From Rathayibacter oskolensis (GTDB lineage: Bacteria; Actinomycetota; Actinomycetes; Actinomycetales; Microbacteriaceae): a stretch of 64,000 nt of DNA. The notes below the pieces were generated by a model. It ran no database searches, was not told where the DNA came from, and saw nothing but the letters and a program-made list of their open reading frames with translations. The first letter of the stretch is position 1. Each line of letters begins with the position of its first letter. Location: the NCBI RefSeq assembly GCF_900177245.1, contig NZ_FXBM01000002.1, positions 186,001 through 250,000 of the forward strand. The letters are read 5' to 3'. Position numbers and translations under genes: made by a program. Shown piece after piece: positions 1 through 7,098 of this stretch.

Positions 1-47
1 TCGTCGGTGGCGGGGCGCCGGAGGGGCGTGGAGGAGCCGGCGCTCAC
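1..47 (-). CDS. Start of a downstream gene, cut by the window edge (probably an iron-siderophore permease)
   Basis: A GTG at 47 on the minus strand overlaps the TGA stop of the upstream binding-protein gene as GTGA, the coupling used repeatedly in this window. The visible N-terminus reads MSAGSSTPLRRPATD and stays open to the edge. A FecCD-type permease normally follows a siderophore-binding lipoprotein, and a short basic N-terminus before the first membrane segment would fit. Only 15 residues are visible, so the product is inferred from context alone. Confidence 0.4.
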   Translation of the reverse strand, partial: MSAGSSTPLRRPATD

Positions 48-1090
48 GACACCTTGTCGGCGGCGGCGGCGAGGCCCGCGGTGTACTCCTCGAGCACCCA
101 CGGGATGCTGAGCAGGTTGGGCGACGAGGTCGCCATCGCCTCGGAGGAGTCGTCGGTCAGCACGTAGACCGATCCGCGCTCGACGGCGGGGATCTTCGAG
201 AGCAGCGGGTCGGCCTGCAGCGCGGCGAGGGTGGTGTCGTCGCCGTAGACGATGAGCACGTCGGCGTCGAGCTGGTCGGCCGTCTCGGAGCTGAGGGTGC
301 CGCTGAACGCCTCGGAGTCGCCGGTGAGGTCGACGACGCTCGGCGCGAGCTCGAGGCCCAGGTCCTCGACGAACTTCACGCGCGCGTCGTTGGCCGTGTA
401 GTAGGTGAACGAGCTGGCGTCGGTGGGGTCGTACCAGCCGTAGGTGAAGGTCTTGCCGGCGAGCGAGGGGTGCTCGGCGACCGCGGCGTCGATGTCGGAC
501 TCGACGTCGGCGACCTTCGCCTCCGCCTCGTCCTCGAGGCCGAGCGCGGCGCCGTCGAGCTTCGCCGAGTCCTGCCAGGTCGTGCCCCAGGCCAGGCCCG
601 GGTAGGCGACGGTCGGCGCGATCTGCGACAGGGTGTCGTAGTCCTCCTGCGTCATGCCGGAGTAGGCGCCGAGGATCACGGAGGGCGTGAGATCGGAGAT
701 CGCCTCATAGGGGATGCCGTCGGTCTCGTCGAAGAGCGTCGGAGTCTCGTCGCCGGCCGCATCGAGCGCGTCCTTGGTCCAGGCGAGGAGTCCGTCGCCG
801 TCCTCGTCGCCGTAGGAGGCGCGGGTGAAGCCGACCGGGGTCACGCCGAGCGCGAGGGCGACGTCCTGGTTCGTCCAGCTGATCGCGACGACGCGATCGG
901 CCGACTCGACGGTGGTCTCGCCGAAGGCGTGCTCGACGCTGACGGGGAAGCCGGCGCCCGCTCCGGAACCGGACGTCGCATCGTCGGACGCGCCCGCGTC
1001 GGCTCCTCCGGAGCAGGCGGTGAGCAGCAGCGCGGTCAGGCCGAGCGAGGCGACGGCGGACAGGCGGAGGGGGGTGCGGGAGGAGGGCAC
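44..1090 (-). CDS. Iron-siderophore ABC transporter substrate-binding lipoprotein (FecB/FhuD-like)
   Basis: Predicted outer-face lipoprotein that captures ferric siderophores and hands them to an ABC permease. The 348-residue product begins with a lipoprotein signal (hydrophobic LTALLLTAC, then SGG), so Cys26 would be lipid-modified. The rest matches the periplasmic-binding-protein-2 layout of the FecB/FhuD class: VVAISWTNQDVALALGVTPVGF, a DLTPSVILG segment near residue 135, and a long central helix linking two lobes. The GTG start at 1090 has AAGGA six bases upstream. Two iron-box-like sequences lie in the promoter, so repression by DtxR/IdeR with iron is expected. The next gene overlaps its stop, consistent with an uptake operon leaving the window. 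The exact siderophore cannot be read from sequence. Confidence 0.88.
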   Translation of the reverse strand: MPSSRTPLRLSAVASLGLTALLLTACSGGADAGASDDATSGSGAGAGFPVSVEHAFGETTVESADRVVAISWTNQDVALALGVTPVGFTRASYGDEDGDGLLAWTKDALDAAGDETPTLFDETDGIPYEAISDLTPSVILGAYSGMTQEDYDTLSQIAPTVAYPGLAWGTTWQDSAKLDGAALGLEDEAEAKVADVESDIDAAVAEHPSLAGKTFTYGWYDPTDASSFTYYTANDARVKFVEDLGLELAPSVVDLTGDSEAFSGTLSSETADQLDADVLIVYGDDTTLAALQADPLLSKIPAVERGSVYVLTDDSSEAMATSSPNLLSIPWVLEEYTAGLAAAADKVS

Positions 1091-1121
1091 TGACGATCCT
1101 TCGGAGGGGGACGGGGTTGCG

Positions 1122-1140
1122 AAGGTTAACCTAACCTAAC
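1122..1140 (-). promoter_or_regulatory. Iron box (DtxR/IdeR-type operator) over the siderophore-binding gene promoter
   Basis: Read on the minus strand this is GTTAGGTTAGGTTAACCTT, close to the DtxR/IdeR consensus TTAGGTTAGGCTAACCTAA. It lies 32 bases upstream of the GTG start. A possible -35 (TTGAGC, complement of 1152-1157) sits about 17 bases from a -10-like TTAGGT inside the box, so bound repressor would cover the promoter. Confidence 0.75.
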
Positions 1141-1155
1141 TCGGTGGGCGCGCTC

Positions 1156-1176
1156 AAGGTGAGGCGAGCCTTACCT
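1156..1176. promoter_or_regulatory. Second, weaker iron-box-like palindrome
   Basis: AAGGTGAGGCGAGCCTTACCT is an imperfect palindrome with the AGGTNAGGC/GCCTNACCT halves of DtxR/IdeR sites. It lies just upstream of the first box and overlaps the proposed -35. Two repressor dimers on one promoter would give tight iron control; binding is not proven. Confidence 0.5.
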
Positions 1177-1181
1177 GCAGT

Positions 1182-1236
1182 GACCCTCCAGAAGTTGTCG
1201 TACTCGGTGGTCGAGTACGACAACTCTCGGAGGGTC
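1182..1236. repeat. REP-like palindrome, copy 1 (family GTTGTCGTACTCG...CGAGTACGACAAC)
   Basis: A 14-bp perfect inverted repeat (arms 1193-1206 and 1212-1225, loop GTGGT) is wrapped in a second 8-bp perfect stem (1182-1189 with 1229-1236) across a 3x3 internal loop. It lies just 3-prime of the TetR gene. There is no T-tract, so it is not a textbook intrinsic terminator. The same core occurs twice more at 32.4-32.5 kb. Confidence 0.85.
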
Positions 1237-1271
1237 GACGGGCGTCTCGACGGTCTGGGCGTCGCGACGCG

Positions 1272-1802
1272 TCAGAGGGCGCGCAGAACGCGCCGGACGT
1301 GCGCGGCGGGCCAGCCCGGCTCGAAGGGCCGCGAGCGCAGGAGCCACCGGTGCAGGACGGCGCCGAGGAGGAGCTCGGCCGCCTCGTCCGCCTCGGCGAC
1401 GCCTCCGCGACGCAGCCGCTCGGCGACGGCGGCGAGCTGGGGCGTGAGCAGGAGCTCGCGGTACTGCTCGGCGAGCGCGGCGTCGGTCTGGATCGCCGCG
1501 GTGAGGGAGCGGAGGAGCGCCTCCCTGGTCGGATCGGTCAGCTCGGCGATCGTCTCGACGAGGAGCAGCTCGAGGTCGGCCGCGAGATCACCGGTGTCGG
1601 GGACGACGACGCGCCCGTCCGCGTCGAGACTGTGAGCGAGCAGCGCGTCGAAGAGGATCGCGCCGGTCGACGGCCAGGTGCGGTAGAGCGTCTGCTTGCT
1701 CACTCCCGCGCGCGCGGCGATGCCCTCCATCGACAGGGCGCCGCTCTCGGCGAGGGCCAGCGCCGCCGTGTGCACGAGGGTCCGGGTCCGCAGGCGCGCC
1801 AT
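1272..1802 (-). CDS. TetR family transcriptional regulator
   Basis: A 176-residue DNA-binding repressor. The N-terminal helix-turn-helix is clear: LSMEGIAARAGVSKQTLYRTWPS near residues 23-45. The C-terminal part is a helical ligand/dimer domain ending in a TetR_C-like segment (AELLLGAVLHRWLLRSRPF). I chose the ATG at 1802 because longer readings run into the divergent SDR gene. TATCCT lies 7 bases upstream of it (complement of 1810-1815), the spacing expected for a leaderless mRNA. An operator-like palindrome lies between it and the divergent SDR gene, so it probably represses itself and that gene. The inducer is unknown. Confidence 0.88.
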   Translation of the reverse strand: MARLRTRTLVHTAALALAESGALSMEGIAARAGVSKQTLYRTWPSTGAILFDALLAHSLDADGRVVVPDTGDLAADLELLLVETIAELTDPTREALLRSLTAAIQTDAALAEQYRELLLTPQLAAVAERLRRGGVAEADEAAELLLGAVLHRWLLRSRPFEPGWPAAHVRRVLRAL

Positions 1803-1821
1803 GGCTCCGAGGATAGCGGCT

Positions 1822-1855
1822 GAAACGAGACGGTCCGTCCAGTTCGGGCTAGAGT
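1822..1855. promoter_or_regulatory. TetR operator-like palindrome and divergent promoter
   Basis: GACGGTCCGTC (1829-1839) is the core of a longer imperfect palindrome, GAAACGAGACGG/TCCGTCCAGTTC (1822-1845), typical of TetR sites. It is followed on the plus strand by TAGAGT (1850-1855), 7 bases before the SDR ATG, and on the minus strand by TATCCT before the TetR ATG. One site could control both directions. Confidence 0.6.
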
Positions 1856-1862
1856 CGCTGGC

Positions 1863-2675
1863 ATGACTGAGACGTGGATGATCACGGGCGCCGGCCGCGG
1901 GCTGGGTCGGGCGCTCACCGAGGCGGCCCTGGAGGCAGGGCACACCGTCGTCGCGACGGTGCGCGGTGGGCACGATCTGCCTCCGCACCCCGGGCTCGTC
2001 GTGCACCGGCTCGACGTCCGCGACCGATCGGGAGCCGTCGCGGCGGTGGACCGTGCCGTCGAGGCGTTCGGCGGGCTCGACGTGCTGGTGAACAACGCCG
2101 GCCACGGGCTCATCGGGGCCGCCGAGGAGGTCTCGGAGGAGGAGGCGCGCGGCATCCTCGACGCCGATCTGCTCGGGCCGCTGTGGCTGTGCCAGGCGGC
2201 TCTGCCCGTGATGCGCCGGCGGGGGAGCGGGCACCTCGTGCAGATCTCGACGGTCGGGGCGGTCGGCACGATGCCGACGCTGGGCCTCTACAACGCCGCG
2301 AAGTGGGGGCTCGAGGGGTTCAGCGAGGCCCTGGCCGCCGAGGTCGCCCGCTTCGGGATCCGCGTGACGATCGTCGAGCCCGGCGCCCTCGACACGGACT
2401 GGGCGGGCAGCAGTATGCGCTTCGCCGCGCCGATCGCCGCCTACGACGACCTGCGGACGGAGCTGTTCGGCTCGCCGACCGTGCCGTGGCCCGAGGCCGA
2501 CGGCGGCGAGGGGCTGGCGGCTCAGGAGGCGGCCGCGCTGATCCTCGCGCACGTCGCGTCGGGCGACGACCGCCTCCGCCTCCTGCTCGGCGATGACGCA
2601 CCCCCGCAGGTCGCGGCGGCGCTCGAGCTGCGCCGCCGCGACTACGAGCGCGACCCCCGCTTCCCGCGGGCCTGA
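1863..2675 (+). CDS. Short-chain dehydrogenase/reductase
   Basis: A 270-residue cytosolic NAD(P)-dependent oxidoreductase of the classical SDR fold. The N-terminal nucleotide-binding motif is TGAGRGLG (residues 8-15), NNAG follows near residue 76, and the catalytic Ser and Tyr-x-x-x-Lys appear as ISTVGAVG and YNAAK near residues 130-150. The fold and motifs are complete, but the substrate is not predictable. The gene is transcribed away from the TetR gene and probably controlled by it. The -10-like TAGAGT ends 7 bases before the ATG with no ribosome-binding site, suggesting a leaderless transcript. A GC-rich hairpin-like stretch follows the stop at about 2675-2700. Confidence 0.9.
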   Translation: MTETWMITGAGRGLGRALTEAALEAGHTVVATVRGGHDLPPHPGLVVHRLDVRDRSGAVAAVDRAVEAFGGLDVLVNNAGHGLIGAAEEVSEEEARGILDADLLGPLWLCQAALPVMRRRGSGHLVQISTVGAVGTMPTLGLYNAAKWGLEGFSEALAAEVARFGIRVTIVEPGALDTDWAGSSMRFAAPIAAYDDLRTELFGSPTVPWPEADGGEGLAAQEAAALILAHVASGDDRLRLLLGDDAPPQVAAALELRRRDYERDPRFPRA

Positions 2676-2706
2676 AGCCGGCCGGAGCGTTCCGGCGGCT
2701 ACCGGA

Positions 2707-2931
2707 TCACCGGAGCATGCCCAGGAGGCGGTGCCTCCGTTCGCGGTCGAGCAGGTCGGCGCGCTCGCGGCGGAGAGCCGCGACGTCGGCCTGGGTGAGG
2801 GGGAGGCGCCGGTCGCGGCGACTCCAGGCCACCAGTGCGACTCCGAGGCGGAGGGCGAGACGGTCGAGGAGGCCGAGGGTCCGGCGTCGAGGGAGTCGGG
2901 CGAGTGCGGTCGCCCCGAGTGAGGTGTTCAC
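2707..2931 (-). CDS. Small basic hypothetical protein (74 aa)
   Basis: I do not recognise a named family. The product is Arg/Leu-rich with an amphipathic or weakly hydrophobic stretch, LALRLGVALVAWSRR, then a charged helix ending DLLDRERRHRLLGMLR. I chose the GTG at 2931 rather than an ATG 15 codons further upstream because AGAAGG sits six bases before the GTG and nothing comparable precedes the ATG. A tiny ORF with a strong ribosome-binding site lies about 240 bases upstream on the same strand and could share its transcript. It may be membrane-associated. Confidence 0.6.
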   Translation of the reverse strand: MNTSLGATALARLPRRRTLGLLDRLALRLGVALVAWSRRDRRLPLTQADVAALRRERADLLDRERRHRLLGMLR

Positions 2932-3172
2932 GATGTGTCCTTCTGAGGTGCGCGCGGGCGCGCCGAAGAGCGCCACGAGGGCGCGACGAGGAGCGCGCTG
3001 CGGGCGCGCCGGGGCACCGCCGGAGAGGCGGCGCTACGGCACCGCCGACGAGGCGGCGCGGAGGACCCGAGGGTCCTGAACGGGACGACGGTCCGGGCGG
3101 CGGAACCGCCCGGCCGGGAGCTTCTTCGGCGCCGTCACCGTTTGAGCGGTGACGAGCGGGAGGCTCGACCGG

Positions 3173-3229
3173 TCAGTCGGAGAGGGCGCCGGAGAAGCCG
3201 GCGGTGGTGAAGTGCGCGAAGTGCTGCAT
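3173..3229 (-). CDS. Candidate 18-residue leader or signalling peptide
   Basis: The reading frame MQHFAHFTTAGFSGALSD has a near-ideal ribosome-binding site (GAAAGGAG, six bases before ATG 3229) and a plausible promoter on the same strand: TTGCCA, 18 bases, TACGGT. It stops at 3173. The peptide contains two His and three Phe but no Cys and no run of a single amino acid, so it is not an obvious attenuation leader. The next gene on this strand is the 74-residue protein at 2707-2931. Function unknown; it may be a translated leader, a small regulator or noise. Confidence 0.45.
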   Translation of the reverse strand: MQHFAHFTTAGFSGALSD

Positions 3230-3270
3230 GGTCGGCTCCTTTCGTGGATCGGCTCCGTCGACCGTAGCGG

Positions 3271-3315
3271 CAGGCGCGTGCGCCTGGCAAGAGCCCGGAG
3301 GCAGGGACCGGGCTC
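3271..3315 (-). terminator. Two stem-loops after rhaB
   Basis: GAGCCCGG/CCGGGCTC (3291-3298 and 3308-3315, 9-nt loop) begins at the rhaB stop codon. CAGGCGC/GCGCCTG (3271-3277 and 3280-3286) follows. Together they look like the end of the rhamnose transcript; there is no clear T-run, as is common in high-GC genomes. Confidence 0.5.
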
Positions 3316-4741
3316 AGCGCCCCCGCGGCAGGTAGCGCACCGGAGGCACCGCCGCGCGCACCAGCGCCCGCAGCGACTCCAGCGATCCCGTCACGAGCCC
3401 CTGCGCGCGCGCCTGCACGAGGATGTTGCCGATCGCCGTCGCCTCGACCGGACCCGCGAGGACCGGGAGGCCGGTGCGGTCGGCGGTCAGCTGGCAGAGC
3501 AGCTCGTTCTGCGAGCCGCCGCCGACGACGTGCACGGCCGCGATCCGCTTGCCCGAGAGCGCGGAGGCCTGCTCGAGCACGGTGGCGTACGCCTCCGCCA
3601 GCGACTCGAGGATCGAGCGCACGAACTCGGCTCGGGTGCGCGGCTGCGCGAGCCCGCGCTCGACGCACCACTCGACGATGCGCCCGGGGATGTTGCCGGG
3701 CGCCACGAAGCGCTCATCGGCCGCGTCGAAGGTCGTGATCGGCCCGCGGATCGCGGCGGCCTCGGCGAGGAGCACCGCGAGCTCTATGCTCTCGCCGGTC
3801 TGCTTCTCCCAGGTGCGGATCGACTCCGACAGCAGCCAGAGCCCCGAGACGTTCTTCAGGAATCGGACACGCCCGTCGACGCCGCCCTCGTTGGTGAAGT
3901 TGGCGGCCCGACCCTCCAGCGAGACCACCGGCTTCTCGAGTTCGACGCCGACGAGCGACCAGGTTCCGCTCGAGATGTACGCGATGTCGTCGTCGGTGGA
4001 CGGCACCGCGACGACGGCCGAGGCCGTGTCGTGGGAGCCGACGGCGACCACTCCGAGCCGCTGCGGCGCGCCGAGCTCGGCGGCGACGGAGGGCAGGAGC
4101 GGGCCGAGCGCGGAGCCCGGCTCGATCAGCGGCGCGAGGATCTCGTGCGGAAGGGAGAGGCGCGTGAGGAGCTCCGTGTCCCACGCGCGAGTGAGCGGGT
4201 CGAGCAGCCCGGTGGTGGAGGCGTTCGTGATCTCGGTCGCGGCGACCCCCGTCAGCCAGTACCCGATGAGGTCCGGGATGAGGAGGGCGCGGTCGGCGAG
4301 CGCGAGCGTCTCCCGCTCTGCCGCGAGCTGGAAGAGCGTGTTGAACGGCAGATGCTGCAGGCCGTTGCGCCGGTAGAGCGCGTCGGCGTCGATGCGGGCG
4401 TGCACGTCGGCGACGCCGCGCGCGCTCCGCTCGTCGCGGTAGTGGTAGGGCGTGCCGAGCATCCGCCCCCCGCGCAGCAGCGCGTAGTCGACGGCCCAGG
4501 AGTCGACGCCGATCGAGACGACGCCCGGCTCCTCCTTGAGGGCGTTGGTGAGCCCCGCGGTCAGTGATCGGTAGAGCTCGAGGATGTTCCAGTGCAGACC
4601 GGAGGCGTCGCCCTCGTGGATCCGCACCGGCTGGTTCGGGAACCGCGCGACGTGGCGCATCCGCAGCTCGTCGTGCCCGACGTAGCCGAGGATCACCCGG
4701 CCGCTGGTCGCGCCGAGGTCGACGGCGGCGACGGCCTTCAT
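3314..4741 (-). CDS. rhaB: Rhamnulokinase (FGGY sugar kinase)
   Basis: Phosphorylates L-rhamnulose to L-rhamnulose 1-phosphate with ATP, in the cytosol. The 475-residue length fits the FGGY family. The N-terminal phosphate-binding segment is AVDLGATSGRVILG (residues 6-19), the substrate region includes VGIDSWAVDYALL, and the second domain carries YISSGTWSLVGVE and the adenine-site motif VHVVGGGSQNELLCQ. The GTSGR-like ATSGRV and SGTWSL motifs favour rhamnulokinase over xylulo- or glycerol kinase. I took ATG 4741 because GGGAG lies 7 bases before it and upstream sequence has no family similarity. It lies 151 bases after the fused aldolase/dehydrogenase gene on the same strand, so the two act in one pathway. 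Confidence 0.9.
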   Translation of the reverse strand: MKAVAAVDLGATSGRVILGYVGHDELRMRHVARFPNQPVRIHEGDASGLHWNILELYRSLTAGLTNALKEEPGVVSIGVDSWAVDYALLRGGRMLGTPYHYRDERSARGVADVHARIDADALYRRNGLQHLPFNTLFQLAAERETLALADRALLIPDLIGYWLTGVAATEITNASTTGLLDPLTRAWDTELLTRLSLPHEILAPLIEPGSALGPLLPSVAAELGAPQRLGVVAVGSHDTASAVVAVPSTDDDIAYISSGTWSLVGVELEKPVVSLEGRAANFTNEGGVDGRVRFLKNVSGLWLLSESIRTWEKQTGESIELAVLLAEAAAIRGPITTFDAADERFVAPGNIPGRIVEWCVERGLAQPRTRAEFVRSILESLAEAYATVLEQASALSGKRIAAVHVVGGGSQNELLCQLTADRTGLPVLAGPVEATAIGNILVQARAQGLVTGSLESLRALVRAAVPPVRYLPRGR

Positions 4742-4879
4742 CGCAGGACTCCCGGGTGGGGAGAGGTCAGGCGCGGGGAGTGCCTGGAGACCGGGATGCG
4801 ACCCAGTGAGGGTCGCCGTTGCGTCCCCTGGTCTTCCGGAGTCAGGGCTGCCGCCTTTCGGGCGCGGCCGCGGCGTTCC

Positions 4880-4898
4880 CGCGATGACGATGTCATCG
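4880..4898. repeat. Perfect 8-bp inverted repeat at the aldolase/dehydrogenase stop codon
   Basis: GCGATGAC-GAT-GTCATCGC spans the stop codon of the upstream gene. A hairpin here could reduce read-through into rhaB or protect the 3-prime end of the upstream message. No T-run is present. Confidence 0.45.
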
Positions 4899-6926
4899 CA
4901 GGAAGGCCGCAGCCACGCCCGCATCCACGGGCACGTGCAAGCCGGTGGTGTGCGAGAAGTCGGAGGTGCACAGCGCGAACACGGCGTTCGCGACGTTCTC
5001 GGGGACGACCTCGCGCTTGAGGATCGTGCGCTGGGCGTAGAACCTGCCGAGGTCCTCCTCCTCGATGCCGTAGGTCTTGGCGCGGTTCGCGCCCCAGCCG
5101 GAGGCGAAGATCCCGGAGCCGCGCACCACGCCGTCGGGGTTGATGCCGTTGACCTTGATGCCGAACTCGCCGAGCTCGGCGGCGAGGAGGCGCACCTGGT
5201 GCGCCTGGTCGGCCTTCGTCGCCGAGTAGGCGATGTTGTTGGGCCCGGCGAACACCGAGTTCTTCGACGAGATGTAGACGATGTCGCCGCCCAGCTTCTG
5301 GTCGACGAGCACGCGCGCCGCCGCCTTCGAGACGAGGAACGAGCCCTTGGCCATCACGTCGTGCTGCAGGTCCCAGTCGGCCTCCGTGGTGTCGAAGAGC
5401 GACTTCGAGAGCGAGAGCCCGGCGTTGTTGACGACGAGGTCGAGCCCGCCGAACGCGAGCACGGTCGCGTCGATCGCGGCCTGCACGGCGGCCTCGTCCG
5501 CGACGTTCGCCGCGACTCCGATCGCCACGTCGGTCGAGCCGAGCTCGGCCGCCGCCGCCTGCGCCTTGGCGAGGTCGAGGTCGGCGACGACGACGCAGGC
5601 GCCCTCGGCGGCGAGTCGGGTCGCGATGGCCTTGCCGATCCCGGAGGCGGCTCCGGTCACGAGCGCGATGCGGGACGCGAGCGGCTTGGCCTTCGGCATC
5701 CGCTGCAGCTTCGCCTCCTCGAGCGCCCAGTACTCGATGCGGAACTTCTCGGCCTCGTCGATCGGCGCGTAGGTCGAGATCGACTCCGCGCCGCGCATCA
5801 CGTTGATCGCGTTGATGTAGAACTCGCCGGCGACGCGGGCCGTCTGCTTGTTCGCGCCGTAGGAGAACATGCCCACCCCCGGCACCAGCACGATGAGCGG
5901 ATCGGCGCCGCGGATCGCCGGGCTCTCGGCCGTCGCGTGGGCGTCGTAGTAGGCCTGGTAGTCGGCGCGGTACGCCTCGTGCAGCGCGGGGAGGCGCTCG
6001 AGGATCTCGTCGACGGAGGCGCTCGCCGGCAGATCGACCAGCAGCGGCTTCACCTTCGTCCGCAGGAAGTGGTCGGGGCAGGAGGTGCCCAGAGCCGCGA
6101 GGCGGGGGTGCTCGGTGCTGGCGAGGAAGTCGAGGACCTCTGCGGCGTCGGTGAAGTGGCCGACCATCGGGCGGTCGTGCGAGGCGACGGCGCGCAGGTG
6201 AGCGGCGAGGGCGGCGGCCTTGGCGCGGCGCTCCTCCTCGGGGAGGGCGGCGTAGCCGTCGAGGGCGGGGCCGAAGGGCTCCGGAGTGCCGTGCTCGGCG
6301 ATGTAGGCGGCGGCGGCGGCGATGATCTCGAGCGAGTTCGCCTCCGCCTCCTCGCTCGTGTCGCCCCAGGCGGTGATGCCGTGGCCGCCGAGGATCGCCC
6401 CGATGACCTCGGGGTTCGCCTCCTTGATGGCCGCGATGTCGAGGCCGAGCTGGAATCCGGGGCGGCGCCAGGGGACCCAGGCGACGCGCCCGCCGAAGGC
6501 CTCGCCGGTGAGCCGCTCGCCCTCGGCAGCGGTCGCGAAGGCGATCCCGGAGTCGGGGTGCAGGTGGTCGACGTGCGCCGCGTCGACGAGCCCGTGCATC
6601 GCGGTGTCGATGGAGGGCGCGGCTCCGCCCTTGCCGTGCAACGTGTAGTCGAAGGCCGCGACCATCTCGTCCTCGCGGTCGAGGCCCGGGTACACGTTCG
6701 CGAGCGCGCGGAGGCGGTCGAGCCGCAGCACGGCGAGACCGGCCTCGGTCAAGGTGCCCAGGTCGCCTCCCGAGCCCTTGACCCACATCAGCTCGACGGG
6801 CTCGCCCGTGACGGGGTCGGTCTCGACGCCCTTCGCCGAGGTGTTGCCCCCCGCGTAGTTCGTGTTCCTCGGATCGGCGCCGAGGCGGTTCGAGCGGGCG
6901 ATGAGCTCTGCGGCGGTCGAGGCCAT
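4893..6926 (-). CDS. Bifunctional rhamnulose-1-phosphate aldolase / lactaldehyde dehydrogenase
   Basis: A 677-residue fusion. Residues ~1-400 are a class II aldolase/adducin domain (early NTNYAGGNTSAKG, then the metal-binding HVDHLHPDSGIAF and GHGITAWGDT). Residues ~420-677 are an SDR domain (VTGAASGIGKA, NNAGLS, YISSKNSVFAGPNNIAYSATK). In this family the aldolase half splits L-rhamnulose 1-phosphate into dihydroxyacetone phosphate and L-lactaldehyde, and the dehydrogenase half oxidises the lactaldehyde. ATG 6926 follows GGAGAAG closely. Together with rhaB it covers the later steps of rhamnose use. No rhamnose isomerase or transporter is visible in this window. Regulation by the adjacent DeoR protein is likely. 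Confidence 0.9.
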   Translation of the reverse strand: MASTAAELIARSNRLGADPRNTNYAGGNTSAKGVETDPVTGEPVELMWVKGSGGDLGTLTEAGLAVLRLDRLRALANVYPGLDREDEMVAAFDYTLHGKGGAAPSIDTAMHGLVDAAHVDHLHPDSGIAFATAAEGERLTGEAFGGRVAWVPWRRPGFQLGLDIAAIKEANPEVIGAILGGHGITAWGDTSEEAEANSLEIIAAAAAYIAEHGTPEPFGPALDGYAALPEEERRAKAAALAAHLRAVASHDRPMVGHFTDAAEVLDFLASTEHPRLAALGTSCPDHFLRTKVKPLLVDLPASASVDEILERLPALHEAYRADYQAYYDAHATAESPAIRGADPLIVLVPGVGMFSYGANKQTARVAGEFYINAINVMRGAESISTYAPIDEAEKFRIEYWALEEAKLQRMPKAKPLASRIALVTGAASGIGKAIATRLAAEGACVVVADLDLAKAQAAAAELGSTDVAIGVAANVADEAAVQAAIDATVLAFGGLDLVVNNAGLSLSKSLFDTTEADWDLQHDVMAKGSFLVSKAAARVLVDQKLGGDIVYISSKNSVFAGPNNIAYSATKADQAHQVRLLAAELGEFGIKVNGINPDGVVRGSGIFASGWGANRAKTYGIEEEDLGRFYAQRTILKREVVPENVANAVFALCTSDFSHTTGLHVPVDAGVAAAFLR

Positions 6927-6952
6927 GACTTCTCCGTCTGTCTGAACGAACG

Positions 6953-6996
6953 TGTTAACTATCACAGAAGCTAACAGCCGAGCACGGGTGCGTCAA
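6953..6996 (-). promoter_or_regulatory. Promoter and DeoR-type operator of the rhamnose genes
   Basis: On the minus strand TTGACG (complement of 6991-6996) is followed after 17 bases by TAGCTT, a convincing promoter. It overlaps an inverted repeat TGTTA-N14-TAACA (6953-6976), an AT-rich patch in otherwise GC-rich DNA. A repressor bound there would cover the -10. The neighbouring DeoR gene is the natural candidate. Confidence 0.6.
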
Positions 6997-7059
6997 CGGT
7001 CGGCGGGGCGGGTCTCATCGCTCGGAGCCGCACAATGAAGGCTCACGACGACGAACCGA

Positions 7060-7078
7060 CGAGAAAAGGCCGTTCTCG
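7060..7078. terminator. Small hairpin after the DeoR gene
   Basis: CGAGAA-N7-TTCTCG lies between the DeoR stop and the rhamnose promoter. The stem is only 6 bp and there is no T-run, so it is a weak terminator candidate. Confidence 0.3.
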
Positions 7079-7098
7079 GGCATTCAGCCTTCCAGCCG

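Noticed and set aside
470-1093. Plus-strand frame opposite the siderophore-binding gene
   Set aside because: Antisense to a lipoprotein with a clear lipobox and iron box; no ribosome-binding site or domain.
1802-2552. N-terminal extension of the TetR gene at 1272-1802
   Set aside because: It overlaps the divergent SDR gene and the extra residues lack similarity; TetR homologues start at MARLRTR.
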